A DNA stretch of 64,000 nt from Terrisporobacter vanillatitrophus (GCF_051148895.1 NZ_CP154625.1:682001-746000), one strand, 5' to 3'; shown: positions 16,301 to 25,311, counted from the first letter of the stretch. A program made the numbers and translations. The notes: generated by a model not told the origin, from the letters alone.

Positions 16301-17122
16301 ATGAATAAAACTAAAGATAACATATTGAATGCTCTAGTATATTTGTGTGCAATATTTACAGTAAGTGTTCTTATATTAATAGTAGGTTTTATATTTTTAA
16401 ATGGTATAAAATTGATTAGTCCATCCTTTATATTTGCAAATTATTCTTCTAGTAATGGTGGAATTAAGCCAATGATTGTAACTACATTATATGTAGTATT
16501 ATTATCCATATTAATAGCAACTCCTATTGGAATATTATCAGCGGTATATCTGCAAGAATATGCAAAACAAGGAAAGATAGTTAAAATAATTAGATTTGCT
16601 ACAGAAAGTTTATCAGGAATACCATCCATAGTTTATGGATTATTCGGAGGAATTTTTTTTGTAGTAGCTCTTAATTATTCTTATTCCATATTATCAGGAG
16701 CGCTTACTGTGTCTATTATAATTCTACCTATTATAATTAGAACTACAGAAGAATCTTTGAAAACTGTACCTGACAGTTATAGAGAAGCGTCTTTAGGATT
16801 AGGTGCAACAAAGTTTCAAACTCTATATAAAATTATTATTCCAAGTGCAATACCAGGGATTTTGTCTGGGGTAATCTTAGCCATGGGTAGAGTTATTGGA
16901 GAATCGGCGGCTATATTGCTTACAGCAGGAACTGTGGCACAAATGCCTTACTCACTATTTGATAGTGCAAGAACTTTAACAGTACAAGCATATTTAGTAA
17001 CAAAGGAAAATGGAGATATAAATCAGGCTTGTGCAGTGGGAATAGTTTTAATAGTAATAATATTAGTTCTAAATTATATTGCTAAATTAATAAGCAAGAA
17101 GTTTAATAAAGCTAATTACTAA
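16301..17122 (+). CDS. pstA: Phosphate ABC transporter permease PstA
   Basis: A 273-residue permease with six transmembrane helices and the EAA loop SYREASLGLGATKFQTLYKI (about 165-184). It is homologous to PstC and pairs with it. GGGAGG lies before ATG 16301. pstB follows after 14 bases. Confidence 0.95.
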   Translation: MNKTKDNILNALVYLCAIFTVSVLILIVGFIFLNGIKLISPSFIFANYSSSNGGIKPMIVTTLYVVLLSILIATPIGILSAVYLQEYAKQGKIVKIIRFATESLSGIPSIVYGLFGGIFFVVALNYSYSILSGALTVSIIILPIIIRTTEESLKTVPDSYREASLGLGATKFQTLYKIIIPSAIPGILSGVILAMGRVIGESAAILLTAGTVAQMPYSLFDSARTLTVQAYLVTKENGDINQACAVGIVLIVIILVLNYIAKLISKKFNKANY

Positions 17123-17136
17123 AGAGAGGTGTTAAA

Positions 17137-17895
17137 ATGTCACAAGATATTAAAATAAGTGTAAGAAATTTAGAATTATTTTATGGTGATAATAAAGCTT
17201 TAAAAAATATAAGTATAAATATAGAAGCTAATGAAGTAACTGCTTTAATTGGTTCATCTGGATGTGGAAAATCTACCTTTCTAAGGACTTTAAATAGAAT
17301 GAACGACCTTATTGATAATGTGAAAATTACTGGAGAAGTTAGGTTAGACGGAGTAGATATTTATAAAGATGACGATGTTATAGAACTTAGGACTAAGGTG
17401 GGAATGGTATTTCAAAAACCAAATCCATTTCCAATGAGTATTTATGATAATGTGGCATATGGTCCAAGGATCCATGGCATAAAGGATAAAAAACAACTGG
17501 ATAAGATTGTTGAAGAAAGTTTAAAAGGTGCAGCTATCTGGGATGAAGTTAAAGATAGACTTAAATCTTCAGCCCTTGGGCTGTCTGGTGGCCAACAACA
17601 ACGTATTTGCATAGCTAGAACTATTGCTCTTAAGCCTGAAGTTATACTTATGGATGAACCAACTTCAGCACTAGATCCTATTTCAACATTAAAGGTAGAA
17701 GAACTTATAGAAGAAATGAAGGATAAATTTACAGTGGTAATAGTAACTCATAATATGCAACAAGCGGCAAGAATTTCTGATAAAACAGCATTTTTTCTAA
17801 GTGGAGATTTAGTGGAATTTGATAACACAAAAACAGTATTTACAAATCCCAAAGATCAAAGAACGGAAGATTATATTACAGGTAGATTTGGATAA
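17137..17895 (+). CDS. pstB: Phosphate ABC transporter ATP-binding protein PstB
   Basis: A 252-residue ATPase that powers phosphate uptake. Walker A is GSSGCGKST (about 38-46), the signature is LSGGQQQR (about 149-156), Walker B is VILMDEPTSALDP, and the switch His lies in VIVTHNMQQAAR. The stretch FQKPNPFPMSIYDNVAYG is characteristic of PstB. AGAGAGG precedes the ATG. Confidence 0.97.
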   Translation: MSQDIKISVRNLELFYGDNKALKNISINIEANEVTALIGSSGCGKSTFLRTLNRMNDLIDNVKITGEVRLDGVDIYKDDDVIELRTKVGMVFQKPNPFPMSIYDNVAYGPRIHGIKDKKQLDKIVEESLKGAAIWDEVKDRLKSSALGLSGGQQQRICIARTIALKPEVILMDEPTSALDPISTLKVEELIEEMKDKFTVVIVTHNMQQAARISDKTAFFLSGDLVEFDNTKTVFTNPKDQRTEDYITGRFG

Positions 17896-17912
17896 AAATA
17901 AGGAGTGTTTAC

Positions 17913-18572
17913 ATGAAAAATAATGATAATAACTTAGGTTTAAGTATAAATTCTTTAAAAGAAACTACCATAGAAATGATAGATAAGTGTGAAAATATTG
18001 TTGAAGAAGCTGTAAATGCAATGGTTGAAAAAAATATAGAAAAATCAAAAGAAATAATAGGATTAGATGATGATATAGATGATTTAAGAGGATACATAAG
18101 AGAACAAATTATTGAACTTATTGCCCTTAGGCAACCAATGGCAAAAGATTTAAGAACTATATATTCACTTAGCATTATGTCTACAGAGCTTGAAAGAATA
18201 GGTGATTATGCTGTAAATATTGCCATGGAAACAATTAAAATAGGTGAAGATGAGTACGTGGAAGAGTTGATCGATATACCTAAAATGAAGAGAGTAAGCA
18301 TGGATATGTTAAAAAGTGCAAAAGTTGCTTTTATAAATAGTGATGTAAAACTAGCTCACAAAACTGCTTTACAAGATGATATAATAGATGATTTATATAA
18401 TGAAGTATATATAGATTGTATTTCTGCAATGAAAAGAGATGAAAGAAATATACCTCAAGCAGTAAGACTACTATTAGTTGGACGTTTTTTAGAGAGAATA
18501 GGAGATCATGTAACAAATATTTGTGAAATGATAATATACTCTATTAAAGGCGAAATGCTTGAGTTAGACTAA
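17913..18572 (+). CDS. phoU: Phosphate signalling protein PhoU
   Basis: A 219-residue, all-helical protein made of two three-helix repeats, each with the metal-binding E/DXXXD pattern (ELERIGDYAVNIA about 91-103 and FLERIGDHVTNIC about 193-205). It connects Pst activity with the PhoR/PhoB-type signalling system and limits phosphate uptake. AAGGAG precedes ATG 17913, 17 bases after pstB. No phoR/phoB genes lie in the window. Confidence 0.95.
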   Translation: MKNNDNNLGLSINSLKETTIEMIDKCENIVEEAVNAMVEKNIEKSKEIIGLDDDIDDLRGYIREQIIELIALRQPMAKDLRTIYSLSIMSTELERIGDYAVNIAMETIKIGEDEYVEELIDIPKMKRVSMDMLKSAKVAFINSDVKLAHKTALQDDIIDDLYNEVYIDCISAMKRDERNIPQAVRLLLVGRFLERIGDHVTNICEMIIYSIKGEMLELD

Positions 18573-18601
18573 ATCAAAAAAATCTGTAAAGGAATGATAT
18601 G

Positions 18602-18698
18602 ATATGCTCCCTTTATAGTAGACAGGTAAAATAATAAAACTGTCACTATGAAGGGAGCATATTTTATGAGAAGAAAACATCATTACTTATCATTTTAA
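18602..18698 (+). other. Long imperfect hairpin followed by a truncated open frame (possible IS remnant)
   Basis: ATATGCTCCCTTTATAGT...GACAG at 18602-18625 pairs with CTGTCACTATGAAGGGAGCATAT at 18640-18662: about 22 pairs with one T-G pair and one bulge, around a 14-base loop. The 3' arm carries AAGGGAG, placed before ATG 18666, which opens a ten-codon frame (MRRKHHYLSF) with a stop at 18696. A hairpin upstream of a short basic peptide start recalls the left end of an insertion sequence whose transposase frame was lost. It could also end phoU transcription, although the T-run is short. Confidence 0.45.
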
Positions 18699-18742
18699 TT
18701 TAATTATGTAGATTAATTACTTCAAATGAAGTATATGTAATT

Positions 18743-19054
18743 TTATAGATAATTAAAATAACCAATAATACCTTGTGTTAAATTGTATAAATGCTTAAAT
18801 CCATATTCATCTAATAAATGGGCGGCATAAATACTTCTTTTCCCAGAACGACAGTAAATAATAATTTTTTCGTCTTTATAAGGTAATAAGTGATTTATTT
18901 GTGAATCTAAATCACTTATAGGAATGTTTATAGCATTAGGAATGCGACTTGTATTATATTCTGCCTCTGTTCTAACATCAAGTAAGATAAGTTTTTCTTT
19001 ATTATTTATCATATTATTTAGCTCTGATGAACTTATATCTTCATATATCTTCAT
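18743..19054 (-). CDS. Single-domain rhodanese-like sulfurtransferase
   Basis: A 103-residue rhodanese-fold protein that carries sulfane sulfur as a cysteine persulfide. The active-site loop is CRSGKRS with its Cys at about residue 69; LLDVRTEAEYNTSRIPNAINIP is the usual N-terminal strand-helix. No signal peptide. AAAGGAG precedes the minus-strand ATG at 19054. It is divergent from the large sulfur-transfer fusion gene at 19281, which holds a second rhodanese domain; shared control from the 226-base gap is likely. Confidence 0.92.
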   Translation of the reverse strand: MKIYEDISSSELNNMINNKEKLILLDVRTEAEYNTSRIPNAINIPISDLDSQINHLLPYKDEKIIIYCRSGKRSIYAAHLLDEYGFKHLYNLTQGIIGYFNYL

Positions 19055-19280
19055 TGAAAGGTCTCCTTTAAATATTATTTCACAATTGCATTAATATATT
19101 AATTGTATATATAAATCTATTTATAAAATAATTACCCACTTATTATTATTTGCAATCTTAATGATATAAAAAAATAAATAAAAAAATTTCGTTTTATGTG
19201 ACAATGTTACAGTCGAAAAAATCTTATTCCTATATATTGTAAGTATTAAGTAGTATTTATAAAAATGAGGGGGTTTTATA

Positions 19281-21758
19281 ATGAGTAAGAAGATAATTAT
19301 AGTTGGTGGTGTAGCAGGTGGTGCATCTACAGCAGCTAGACTTAGAAGATTAGATGAAAATGCAAATATTATAATGTTTGAAAAAGGAGAATATATTTCT
19401 TTTGCTAACTGTGGGCTTCCCTATTATATTGGGGGAACAATAAGTGAAAGAGATAAGCTAATAGTCACAAGTGTAGAATCTATGAGTAATAAGTTTAACA
19501 TAGATATAAGAAATTTTAGTGAAGTTATTAAAATAGATAAGGAAAATAAAATAGTAACAGTTAAAAATCACAAAAATAATGAAACTTATGACGAAACTTA
19601 TGATGACTTAGTTTTATCTCCAGGGGCAAGTCCTATTAAGCCTCCAATTTCAGGAATCAATGATTGTGATAATTTATTTATTTTGAGAAATATACCAGAT
19701 ACAGATAAAATTAAGCATTTTATAAATATGAATAAACCAAAGCATGTAACTGTAGTTGGTGGAGGATTTATTGGACTTGAAATGTTAGAAAACTTGTATG
19801 ATTTAGGGTTAAATCTTACATTAGTAGAAGCTAGTGAACAAGTTATGGCACCACTAGATATAGAAATGGCAAGTATAATTCATGAACACATTGTAGATAA
19901 AGGCATACAAGTCATATTAAAAGATGGCGTAAATTCTTTTGAAAACAATGGTAAAAAGATAGTATTAGCAAGTGGAAAAGAAATAAATACAGATATGATA
20001 ATTTTATCCATAGGTGTAAAACCAGAAACAACTATTGCAAAAGAATGTGGTCTTAAACTAAATCTACGAGGAGCTATAGTAGTTGATAAGCATATGAAAA
20101 CATCAGATAATAATATTTATGCATTAGGTGATGCTGTAGAGATTATGGATTTTGTAAATAAAAAACCTACAATGATTCCTTTAGCTTGGCCAGCAAATAG
20201 ACAAGGCAGAATAGTTGCAGATAATATTTGTGGTAAAAAATCAGAGTATAAAGGTAGTCTTGGATCATCTGTGGCAAAAGTTTTTGACTATACTGTGGCT
20301 ACAACAGGAAATAATGAAAAGACTTTGAAAAAGCTAGGAATTGATTATGAAGTAATTCATATTCATCCTTCATCAAGTGCATCATATTATCCTGGTGCTT
20401 TTCCAATCTCTTATAAAATGACATTTGACCCTAAGGATGGAAAAATATTTGGAGCACAAGGTGTGGGGATAAATGGAGTAGAAAAAAGAATTGATATAAT
20501 AGCTACTGCAATAAAAGGTAATCTTAGCATATATGATTTACAAGATGTGGAAGTATGTTATGCTCCACCATACAATTCAGCAAAGGATGCTGTTAATATG
20601 TTAGGATATTACGCTGAAAATATAATTGAAAATAATGTAAATGTTATTCAATGGTATGAAGTTGATAAATTAGACAATAATAATTCTATAATTCTAGATA
20701 TAAGAGAAGAATTTGAATTAGCTACAGGAGTAATAGAAGATTCAATTAATATACCTTTAACAGTTTTAAGACATAGATTAAATGAAATACCTAAGAATAA
20801 AATGATTTATGTCACATGTCAAGTAGGACTTAGAGGATATATTGCTTGTAGAATATTATCCCAAAATGGTTTTGATTGTGTGAATATTGATGGTGGAATA
20901 AAAACTTATTTAGCTGTTAAAAAAGCAGAAAAAGCTTTAAATAATCAAAATATCAGTAAAAATAATGGGGGAAAAGAAATGAATAAAAATGATTTTAATA
21001 AGGAAAATGTAGATGCGCATGTTACTCTAGATGCTTGTGGGCTTCAATGCCCTGGTCCAATAAGAAGAGTATTTGAAGAAATTAATAAAATGGAAGAAAA
21101 TCAAATACTAGAAGTTAAGGCCAGTGATCCTGGTTTCACAAAGGACATTGACTCATGGTGTGATAAAACAGGAAATACTTTATTAAAATCTGAATTTGAT
21201 AAAAATAAAAAAGCCTTTGTGGCTTATATACAAAAAGGAAGTAAAGATGTAAAAGTAAATCCTTCTTGCTCTTTAAGCAATAATGAAAAAGATGGAGCTA
21301 CGATGGTAGTATTTAGTGGTGATTTAGATAAGGCAATTGCATCATTTATAATAGCGACAGGGGCTGCATCTATGGGAAAACCAGTAACTATGTTCTTTAC
21401 GTTCTGGGGACTTAATATCTTAAAAAGTAAAGACAAGCCATCTGTTTCAAAAGATACTATGGAGAAAATGTTTGATATGATGTTGCCATCAAATACAGAT
21501 AAATTACCTTTATCACAAATGAATATGGGTGGTATGGGACCTAAAATGATAAAACAAATTATGAAAAAGCATAATGTTGATGATATTGATACATTAATAA
21601 AAAATGCAATGGAAATGGGTGTAAAAGTTGTAGCTTGTTCTATGAGTATGGAACTTATGGGTATAAAAGCAGAAGAATTTATTGATGGTGTAGAAATAGG
21701 AGGAGTTGCATCTTATTTAGGAGCAACAGAAGAATCAAATCTAAATTTATTTATATAA
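19281..21758 (+). CDS. CoA-disulfide reductase / rhodanese / TusA / DsrE-like fusion protein
   Basis: An 825-residue cytoplasmic protein with four joined sulfur-handling modules. Residues about 1-445 are a CoA-disulfide reductase-type flavoprotein with GGVAGGAS for FAD and the redox Cys44 in FANCGLPYY. Residues about 455-550 are a rhodanese domain (VTCQVGLRGYIACRIL). Residues about 573-645 are TusA/SirA (LDACGLQCPGPIRRV). Residues about 665-825 are DsrE/DsrF-like (VVFSGDLDKAIASFIIATGA). It probably reduces polysulfide, persulfide or CoA-disulfide with NAD(P)H and relays sulfur between modules. The internal GGGGAAAAG near 20967 precedes an in-frame ATG at 20980, so the C-terminal half could also be made separately. 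A thioredoxin gene follows. Confidence 0.9.
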   Translation: MSKKIIIVGGVAGGASTAARLRRLDENANIIMFEKGEYISFANCGLPYYIGGTISERDKLIVTSVESMSNKFNIDIRNFSEVIKIDKENKIVTVKNHKNNETYDETYDDLVLSPGASPIKPPISGINDCDNLFILRNIPDTDKIKHFINMNKPKHVTVVGGGFIGLEMLENLYDLGLNLTLVEASEQVMAPLDIEMASIIHEHIVDKGIQVILKDGVNSFENNGKKIVLASGKEINTDMIILSIGVKPETTIAKECGLKLNLRGAIVVDKHMKTSDNNIYALGDAVEIMDFVNKKPTMIPLAWPANRQGRIVADNICGKKSEYKGSLGSSVAKVFDYTVATTGNNEKTLKKLGIDYEVIHIHPSSSASYYPGAFPISYKMTFDPKDGKIFGAQGVGINGVEKRIDIIATAIKGNLSIYDLQDVEVCYAPPYNSAKDAVNMLGYYAENIIENNVNVIQWYEVDKLDNNNSIILDIREEFELATGVIEDSINIPLTVLRHRLNEIPKNKMIYVTCQVGLRGYIACRILSQNGFDCVNIDGGIKTYLAVKKAEKALNNQNISKNNGGKEMNKNDFNKENVDAHVTLDACGLQCPGPIRRVFEEINKMEENQILEVKASDPGFTKDIDSWCDKTGNTLLKSEFDKNKKAFVAYIQKGSKDVKVNPSCSLSNNEKDGATMVVFSGDLDKAIASFIIATGAASMGKPVTMFFTFWGLNILKSKDKPSVSKDTMEKMFDMMLPSNTDKLPLSQMNMGGMGPKMIKQIMKKHNVDDIDTLIKNAMEMGVKVVACSMSMELMGIKAEEFIDGVEIGGVASYLGATEESNLNLFI

Positions 21759-21882
21759 ATATAAAAATGTGTATTTATGTAAAAAATGGGTATATATATT
21801 AATAATAATATGGATATAAATCTGTTATTGTAATAAAATATAAATGACAAACAAAATATAGAAAAATATGGAGGATATTTTA

Positions 21883-22191
21883 ATGGCACAAATACTTAAT
21901 AACGATAATTTTAATACATCAATAGAAAATGGAGTATGCGTAGTAGACTTTTTTGCAACTTGGTGTGGACCTTGCAAAATGTTAGCTCCTGTATTTGAAG
22001 AGTTAAGTGGAGAAATGGATACAGCTAACTTCTTTAAAGTTGATGTGGATCAAGCATTAGATGTTGCAAGAACATATGCAATAACAACTGTTCCAACGAT
22101 GATAATATTCAAAGATGGAGAAGTAGTGGATAAAATGGTAGGTTTCCTTCCAAAAGAGCATATAAAAGCAAAAATAGAAGCTCAATTATAA
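21883..22191 (+). CDS. trxA: Thioredoxin
   Basis: A 102-residue thioredoxin with the WCGPCK active site and the cis-Pro segment TTVPTMIIF. It starts at ATG 21883 after GGAGG; an in-frame ATG at 21868 lies upstream of that site and is not used. Directly downstream of the sulfur-transfer fusion gene (125-base gap) and before a terminator, it could supply electrons to release sulfur from its persulfides; co-transcription is inferred. It is not next to the glycine reductase genes, where thioredoxin genes often sit. Confidence 0.93.
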   Translation: MAQILNNDNFNTSIENGVCVVDFFATWCGPCKMLAPVFEELSGEMDTANFFKVDVDQALDVARTYAITTVPTMIIFKDGEVVDKMVGFLPKEHIKAKIEAQL

Positions 22192-22213
22192 AAATAAATA
22201 ACTTAATTATAGA

Positions 22214-22256
22214 TAAAATGGTGATATCTGATAAGATTCACCATTTTATTTTTTTG
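22214..22256 (+). terminator. Terminator after trxA
   Basis: AAAATGGTGA / TCACCATTTT arms followed by ATTTTTTT. Confidence 0.85.
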
Positions 22257-22519
22257 TCCAATTGAATAAAAATCACATAAAAATAATTGATTTCCACAAA
22301 TAATATTTATTAAAATTGAATTAGAAAATACATTACTATTTCAAATAGAAAAAGTTACGAAAAAGTTACAAATTTGTATTTTTTTTACTGTCGAAATATA
22401 GACAAACTAATATAAAAATGTAATAATAGTATTAATACCAAGTAAATATGTTTCAAAGATGTTACATATTGGAAGGGGGATAGAAATTACAATTTTTAAA
22501 ATTGTAAAATCGATTAAAT

Positions 22520-23875
22520 ATGAGTATAAATAAAAAATATGTAATGGCAGGTATGCTGGCTACAGCGCTAGTAGCACCAATGACCGATGTAACTAACTCT
22601 CATGCAGATGATACAAGAACAATAACAGGAAGAGTAAACTTTAGAACTGGACCAAGCAAAGAATATGATTCTATGGGTAAAATAGAAAAAGGAAAAACAG
22701 TTACTTACTTAGGTTCAAATGGTAGTTGGAGAAAAATAACATATAACTCAAAAACAGGTTATGTTCATAAGGATTATATATCAGAGGGAACATCAACTTC
22801 AACAAGTGAAAAATATGTTAATACTCCTGCTGGTTTAAATGTAAGAAAAGGACCATCAACTAGCTATGCAAAAATAGCAACATTAACTAATGGAACTAAA
22901 GTTAATGTAATAACAACAAGTGGTGATTGGTCAAAAATTACTAGTGGAAGTATAACAGGATATGTTTCAAATCAATATTTAAGCAGTAAATTACAAAGCT
23001 CAGGAAGCACTTCAGATAATGATAGTAATGAAACGTCAATTACTAAATACGTAGATGCAAGTGTTGGATTAAATGTAAGAAAAGGAGCAGGAACAAACTA
23101 CTCAGTAATTACTACATTAAGTCATGGAACAAAAGTAACTGTAAAATCAACTAGTAATGGATGGTCAAAAATTACTAGTGGAAGTATAACAGGATATGTT
23201 TCTAGTTCGTATTTAAGTAGCAGTAAACCAAGTACTGGTAATGATTCAAATAGTGAAACATTAACTACTAAATATATAGATTCAAGTGTTGGATTAAATG
23301 TAAGAAAAGGAGCGGGAACAAACTACTCAGTAATTACTACATTAAGTCATGGAACAGAAGTAGCAGTAAAATCAACTAGTAATGGATGGTCAAAAATTAC
23401 TAGTGGAAGTATAACGGGATATGTTTCTAGTTCATATTTAAGTAGCAGTAAACCATCTTCAGGAAGTTCTTCAAATTCAAATTCTTCAACTAGTACTTCA
23501 GCAAGTAAGGTAATTTCTTTTGCAAAACAATTATTAGGGAAGCCTTATGTATGGGGTGCTCAAGGACCTAGTGGATTTGACTGTTCAGGGTTTACATACT
23601 ATGTATTTAAAAATACTGCTGGAATAACATTACCTAGAACATCAACTTTACAAAGTAACTATGGAACTTATGTAAGTAGAAGTAATTTAAAACCAGGAGA
23701 CTTAGTATTTTTTGATACTGTTGGTTCAAACAATGGTGCGGTTACTCACACTGGTATCTACATAGGAAATGGACAATTAATTCATGCAGCATCAGGTCAA
23801 GGAAAAGTTGTTATAAATGACATGAATAGTTCATACTATGTAAATGCTTATGTAAAGGCAAGGAGAGTTTTATAA
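22520..23875 (+). CDS. Secreted SH3b-repeat NlpC/P60 peptidoglycan hydrolase
   Basis: A 451-residue secreted wall hydrolase. Residues 1-30 form a signal peptide ending near SHA-DD. Four bacterial SH3 domains follow (about 35-93, 103-163, 178-238, 253-313), each with the pattern LNVRKGPSTSY, which bind the wall. A Ser/Thr-rich linker leads to the NlpC/P60 domain (about 335-451) with the catalytic Cys in GFDCSGFTYYVF and His in THTGIYIGNG and QLIHAAS. It cuts gamma-D-Glu-diaminopimelate-type bonds in peptide stems. The last two SH3 domains are nearly identical copies. No ribosome binding site lies near ATG 22520; the best one is 40 bases upstream, beyond a hairpin. Confidence 0.93.
   Translation: MSINKKYVMAGMLATALVAPMTDVTNSHADDTRTITGRVNFRTGPSKEYDSMGKIEKGKTVTYLGSNGSWRKITYNSKTGYVHKDYISEGTSTSTSEKYVNTPAGLNVRKGPSTSYAKIATLTNGTKVNVITTSGDWSKITSGSITGYVSNQYLSSKLQSSGSTSDNDSNETSITKYVDASVGLNVRKGAGTNYSVITTLSHGTKVTVKSTSNGWSKITSGSITGYVSSSYLSSSKPSTGNDSNSETLTTKYIDSSVGLNVRKGAGTNYSVITTLSHGTEVAVKSTSNGWSKITSGSITGYVSSSYLSSSKPSSGSSSNSNSSTSTSASKVISFAKQLLGKPYVWGAQGPSGFDCSGFTYYVFKNTAGITLPRTSTLQSNYGTYVSRSNLKPGDLVFFDTVGSNNGAVTHTGIYIGNGQLIHAASGQGKVVINDMNSSYYVNAYVKARRVL
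23042..23457 (+). repeat. Tandem near-identical SH3b-coding repeat, 225-bp period
   Basis: Units at about 23042-23232 and 23267-23457 are almost the same base for base (for example GTGTTGGATTAAATGTAAG at 23061 and 23286). The 225-bp period keeps the frame (75 codons). This points to a recent duplication of one SH3 domain inside the wall hydrolase gene and is a likely site of copy-number change by recombination. Confidence 0.85.
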
Positions 23876-23903
23876 TTATCGAAAAGTTAAAAAAATACAT
23901 ATT

Positions 23904-23939
23904 GGAATTATTAAGTAAATCTTAATAATTCCTTTTTTT
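23904..23939 (+). terminator. Terminator of the NlpC/P60 gene
   Basis: Perfect 12-bp arms GGAATTATTAAG / CTTAATAATTCC, loop TAAAT, seven T residues. Confidence 0.92.
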
Positions 23940-24099
23940 ATTATTGAAAAAAATATAAAAAACATAAAAATATAAGCTATTTACTCATTTAATAGACGTG
24001 GGTTATGAAAAGTGTAACAATATAAGAAAGGAATATGTAATAACTATTCCTAAAAACTAAATGTCAAATAATAAGATTTATTATGAAGAGGTGGATAAA

Positions 24100-25050
24100 A
24101 TGAATGTTACTCTTATTTTATATGAAAGTAAGTATGGAACAGGTAAGACTATTGCAAACACTATATGTTCAATATTAGGTCCAGCAAAATCTTTTGACAT
24201 TAATGATGCACCACGTGATATTAAGTATTATTCCAATATTGTCTTAGTATTTTCTTTGTATGGACACAATAGTTGCGAAAAAATTTTTAGATATATAGAA
24301 GAAAATAAAATAGACTTTAGTAAAAAAAGAGTAGCCTTAATATGTATAGGGCTGAATAAACTGGATGGATTAAGTGAAATTAATAAATTGAAGAAATTTG
24401 TAAATAAGGAAGGTATTTATAGTAAATTTATAAAAGGTGAAATGTTTATAAATAAGCTTACTAACGATGATAAGGAAAAAATAAAATATTTTTGTTCAAA
24501 AGTAGGAATACCATTTGGTGATTTAGGAGAATTTGATTACAATGAAGCCTTAGAATTAGGTAAAGATTTGAGAGAATATTTTAATACACCGCAGTTTATA
24601 CCTCCAGTTAATATAACTAAAAAAGAAATTGAAACATTTCTTATAAATAAAAATACATGTACACTTGCTACTGGATATGGAGATTTTATAAGAGCAACAC
24701 CTTTAGAATATCAATATTATGATGGAAAAATATATATAATTAGCGAAGGAGGATTGAAATTTATAGGACTTTCAAAAAATAATAAAATATCTCTTTGTAT
24801 ATATGAAGATTATAAAAATATGAACAACTTATGTGGTTTACAAATAAGTGGAGAAGCAGAAATTGTTCAACCTTGGAGTGAAGAATATTTAGATATATTA
24901 AGCAGAAAAGATCTTAAGATTGAAAACATATCAAAGTTACCTTTTGACATGAATATAATAAAAATTACACCTAATAAATATGAATTTTTATATTCAAAAT
25001 TTAAAAATTTAGGATTTGATTCAAAGCAAATTTATATACCTGAAAAATAG
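24100..25050 (+). CDS. Flavodoxin / PNPOx-like FMN-binding fusion protein
   Basis: A 316-residue protein. Residues about 1-145 are a flavodoxin-like domain with the phosphate-binding loop YESKYGTGKTIA. Residues about 185-310 are a split beta-barrel of the pyridoxamine-phosphate-oxidase class (NKNTCTLATGYGDFIRATPLEY...). Both halves should bind FMN, suggesting an electron-transfer reductase, but the substrate is unknown. ATG 24100 follows GAAGAGGTGG; the in-frame ATG at 24061 has no ribosome binding site. A small hairpin (AGGAATA / TATTCCT) lies upstream near 24030-24052. Single gene. Confidence 0.8.
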   Translation: MNVTLILYESKYGTGKTIANTICSILGPAKSFDINDAPRDIKYYSNIVLVFSLYGHNSCEKIFRYIEENKIDFSKKRVALICIGLNKLDGLSEINKLKKFVNKEGIYSKFIKGEMFINKLTNDDKEKIKYFCSKVGIPFGDLGEFDYNEALELGKDLREYFNTPQFIPPVNITKKEIETFLINKNTCTLATGYGDFIRATPLEYQYYDGKIYIISEGGLKFIGLSKNNKISLCIYEDYKNMNNLCGLQISGEAEIVQPWSEEYLDILSRKDLKIENISKLPFDMNIIKITPNKYEFLYSKFKNLGFDSKQIYIPEK

Positions 25051-25099
25051 TTTATATCAGTTGTGTATGATATTTTGAAATTTTTGAAAATAAAAAATG

Positions 25100-25128
25100 T
25101 TGACAATAAATAAAAAATATTTTATTAT
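25100..25128 (+). promoter_or_regulatory. Promoter of the SAM-riboswitch transcript
   Basis: TTGACA (25100-25105), 17-bp spacer, TATTAT (25123-25128). Confidence 0.75.
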
Positions 25129-25161
25129 ATTACTTATAATTAAAAAACAAATATTTACTTA

Positions 25162-25264
25162 CTTATCAAGAGTGGTGGAGGGACAGGCCCTATGATACCC
25201 AGCAACCGATATATATTTATATATAAAAAGGTGCTAAATCCTGCAGCGAAGGCTGAGAGATGAG
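25162..25264 (+). promoter_or_regulatory. SAM-I (S-box) riboswitch
   Basis: Matches the S-box core: CTTATCAAGAG, GGTGGAGGGACAGGCCC, ATGATACCCAGCAACC, then AAAGGTGCTAAATCC and GAGAGATGAG. P1 is closed by CTTATC (25162-25167) and GATGAG (25259-25264). A strong terminator follows 18 bases later, so SAM binding should end transcription before the transporter gene. Confidence 0.97.
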
Positions 25265-25282
25265 GAATAACTTAGTTTATTA

Positions 25283-25311
25283 AAGCTTGAGATTATTCTC
25301 AAGCTTTTTTT
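25283..25311 (+). terminator. SAM-riboswitch-controlled terminator
   Basis: Perfect AAGCTTGAGA / TCTCAAGCTT stem, TTAT loop, T tail; the expression platform of the S-box. Confidence 0.92.

Noticed and set aside
18602..18662. Hairpin as a MITE
   Set aside because: Flanking bases show no target-site duplication and there is no second copy in the window; kept only as a possible IS remnant.
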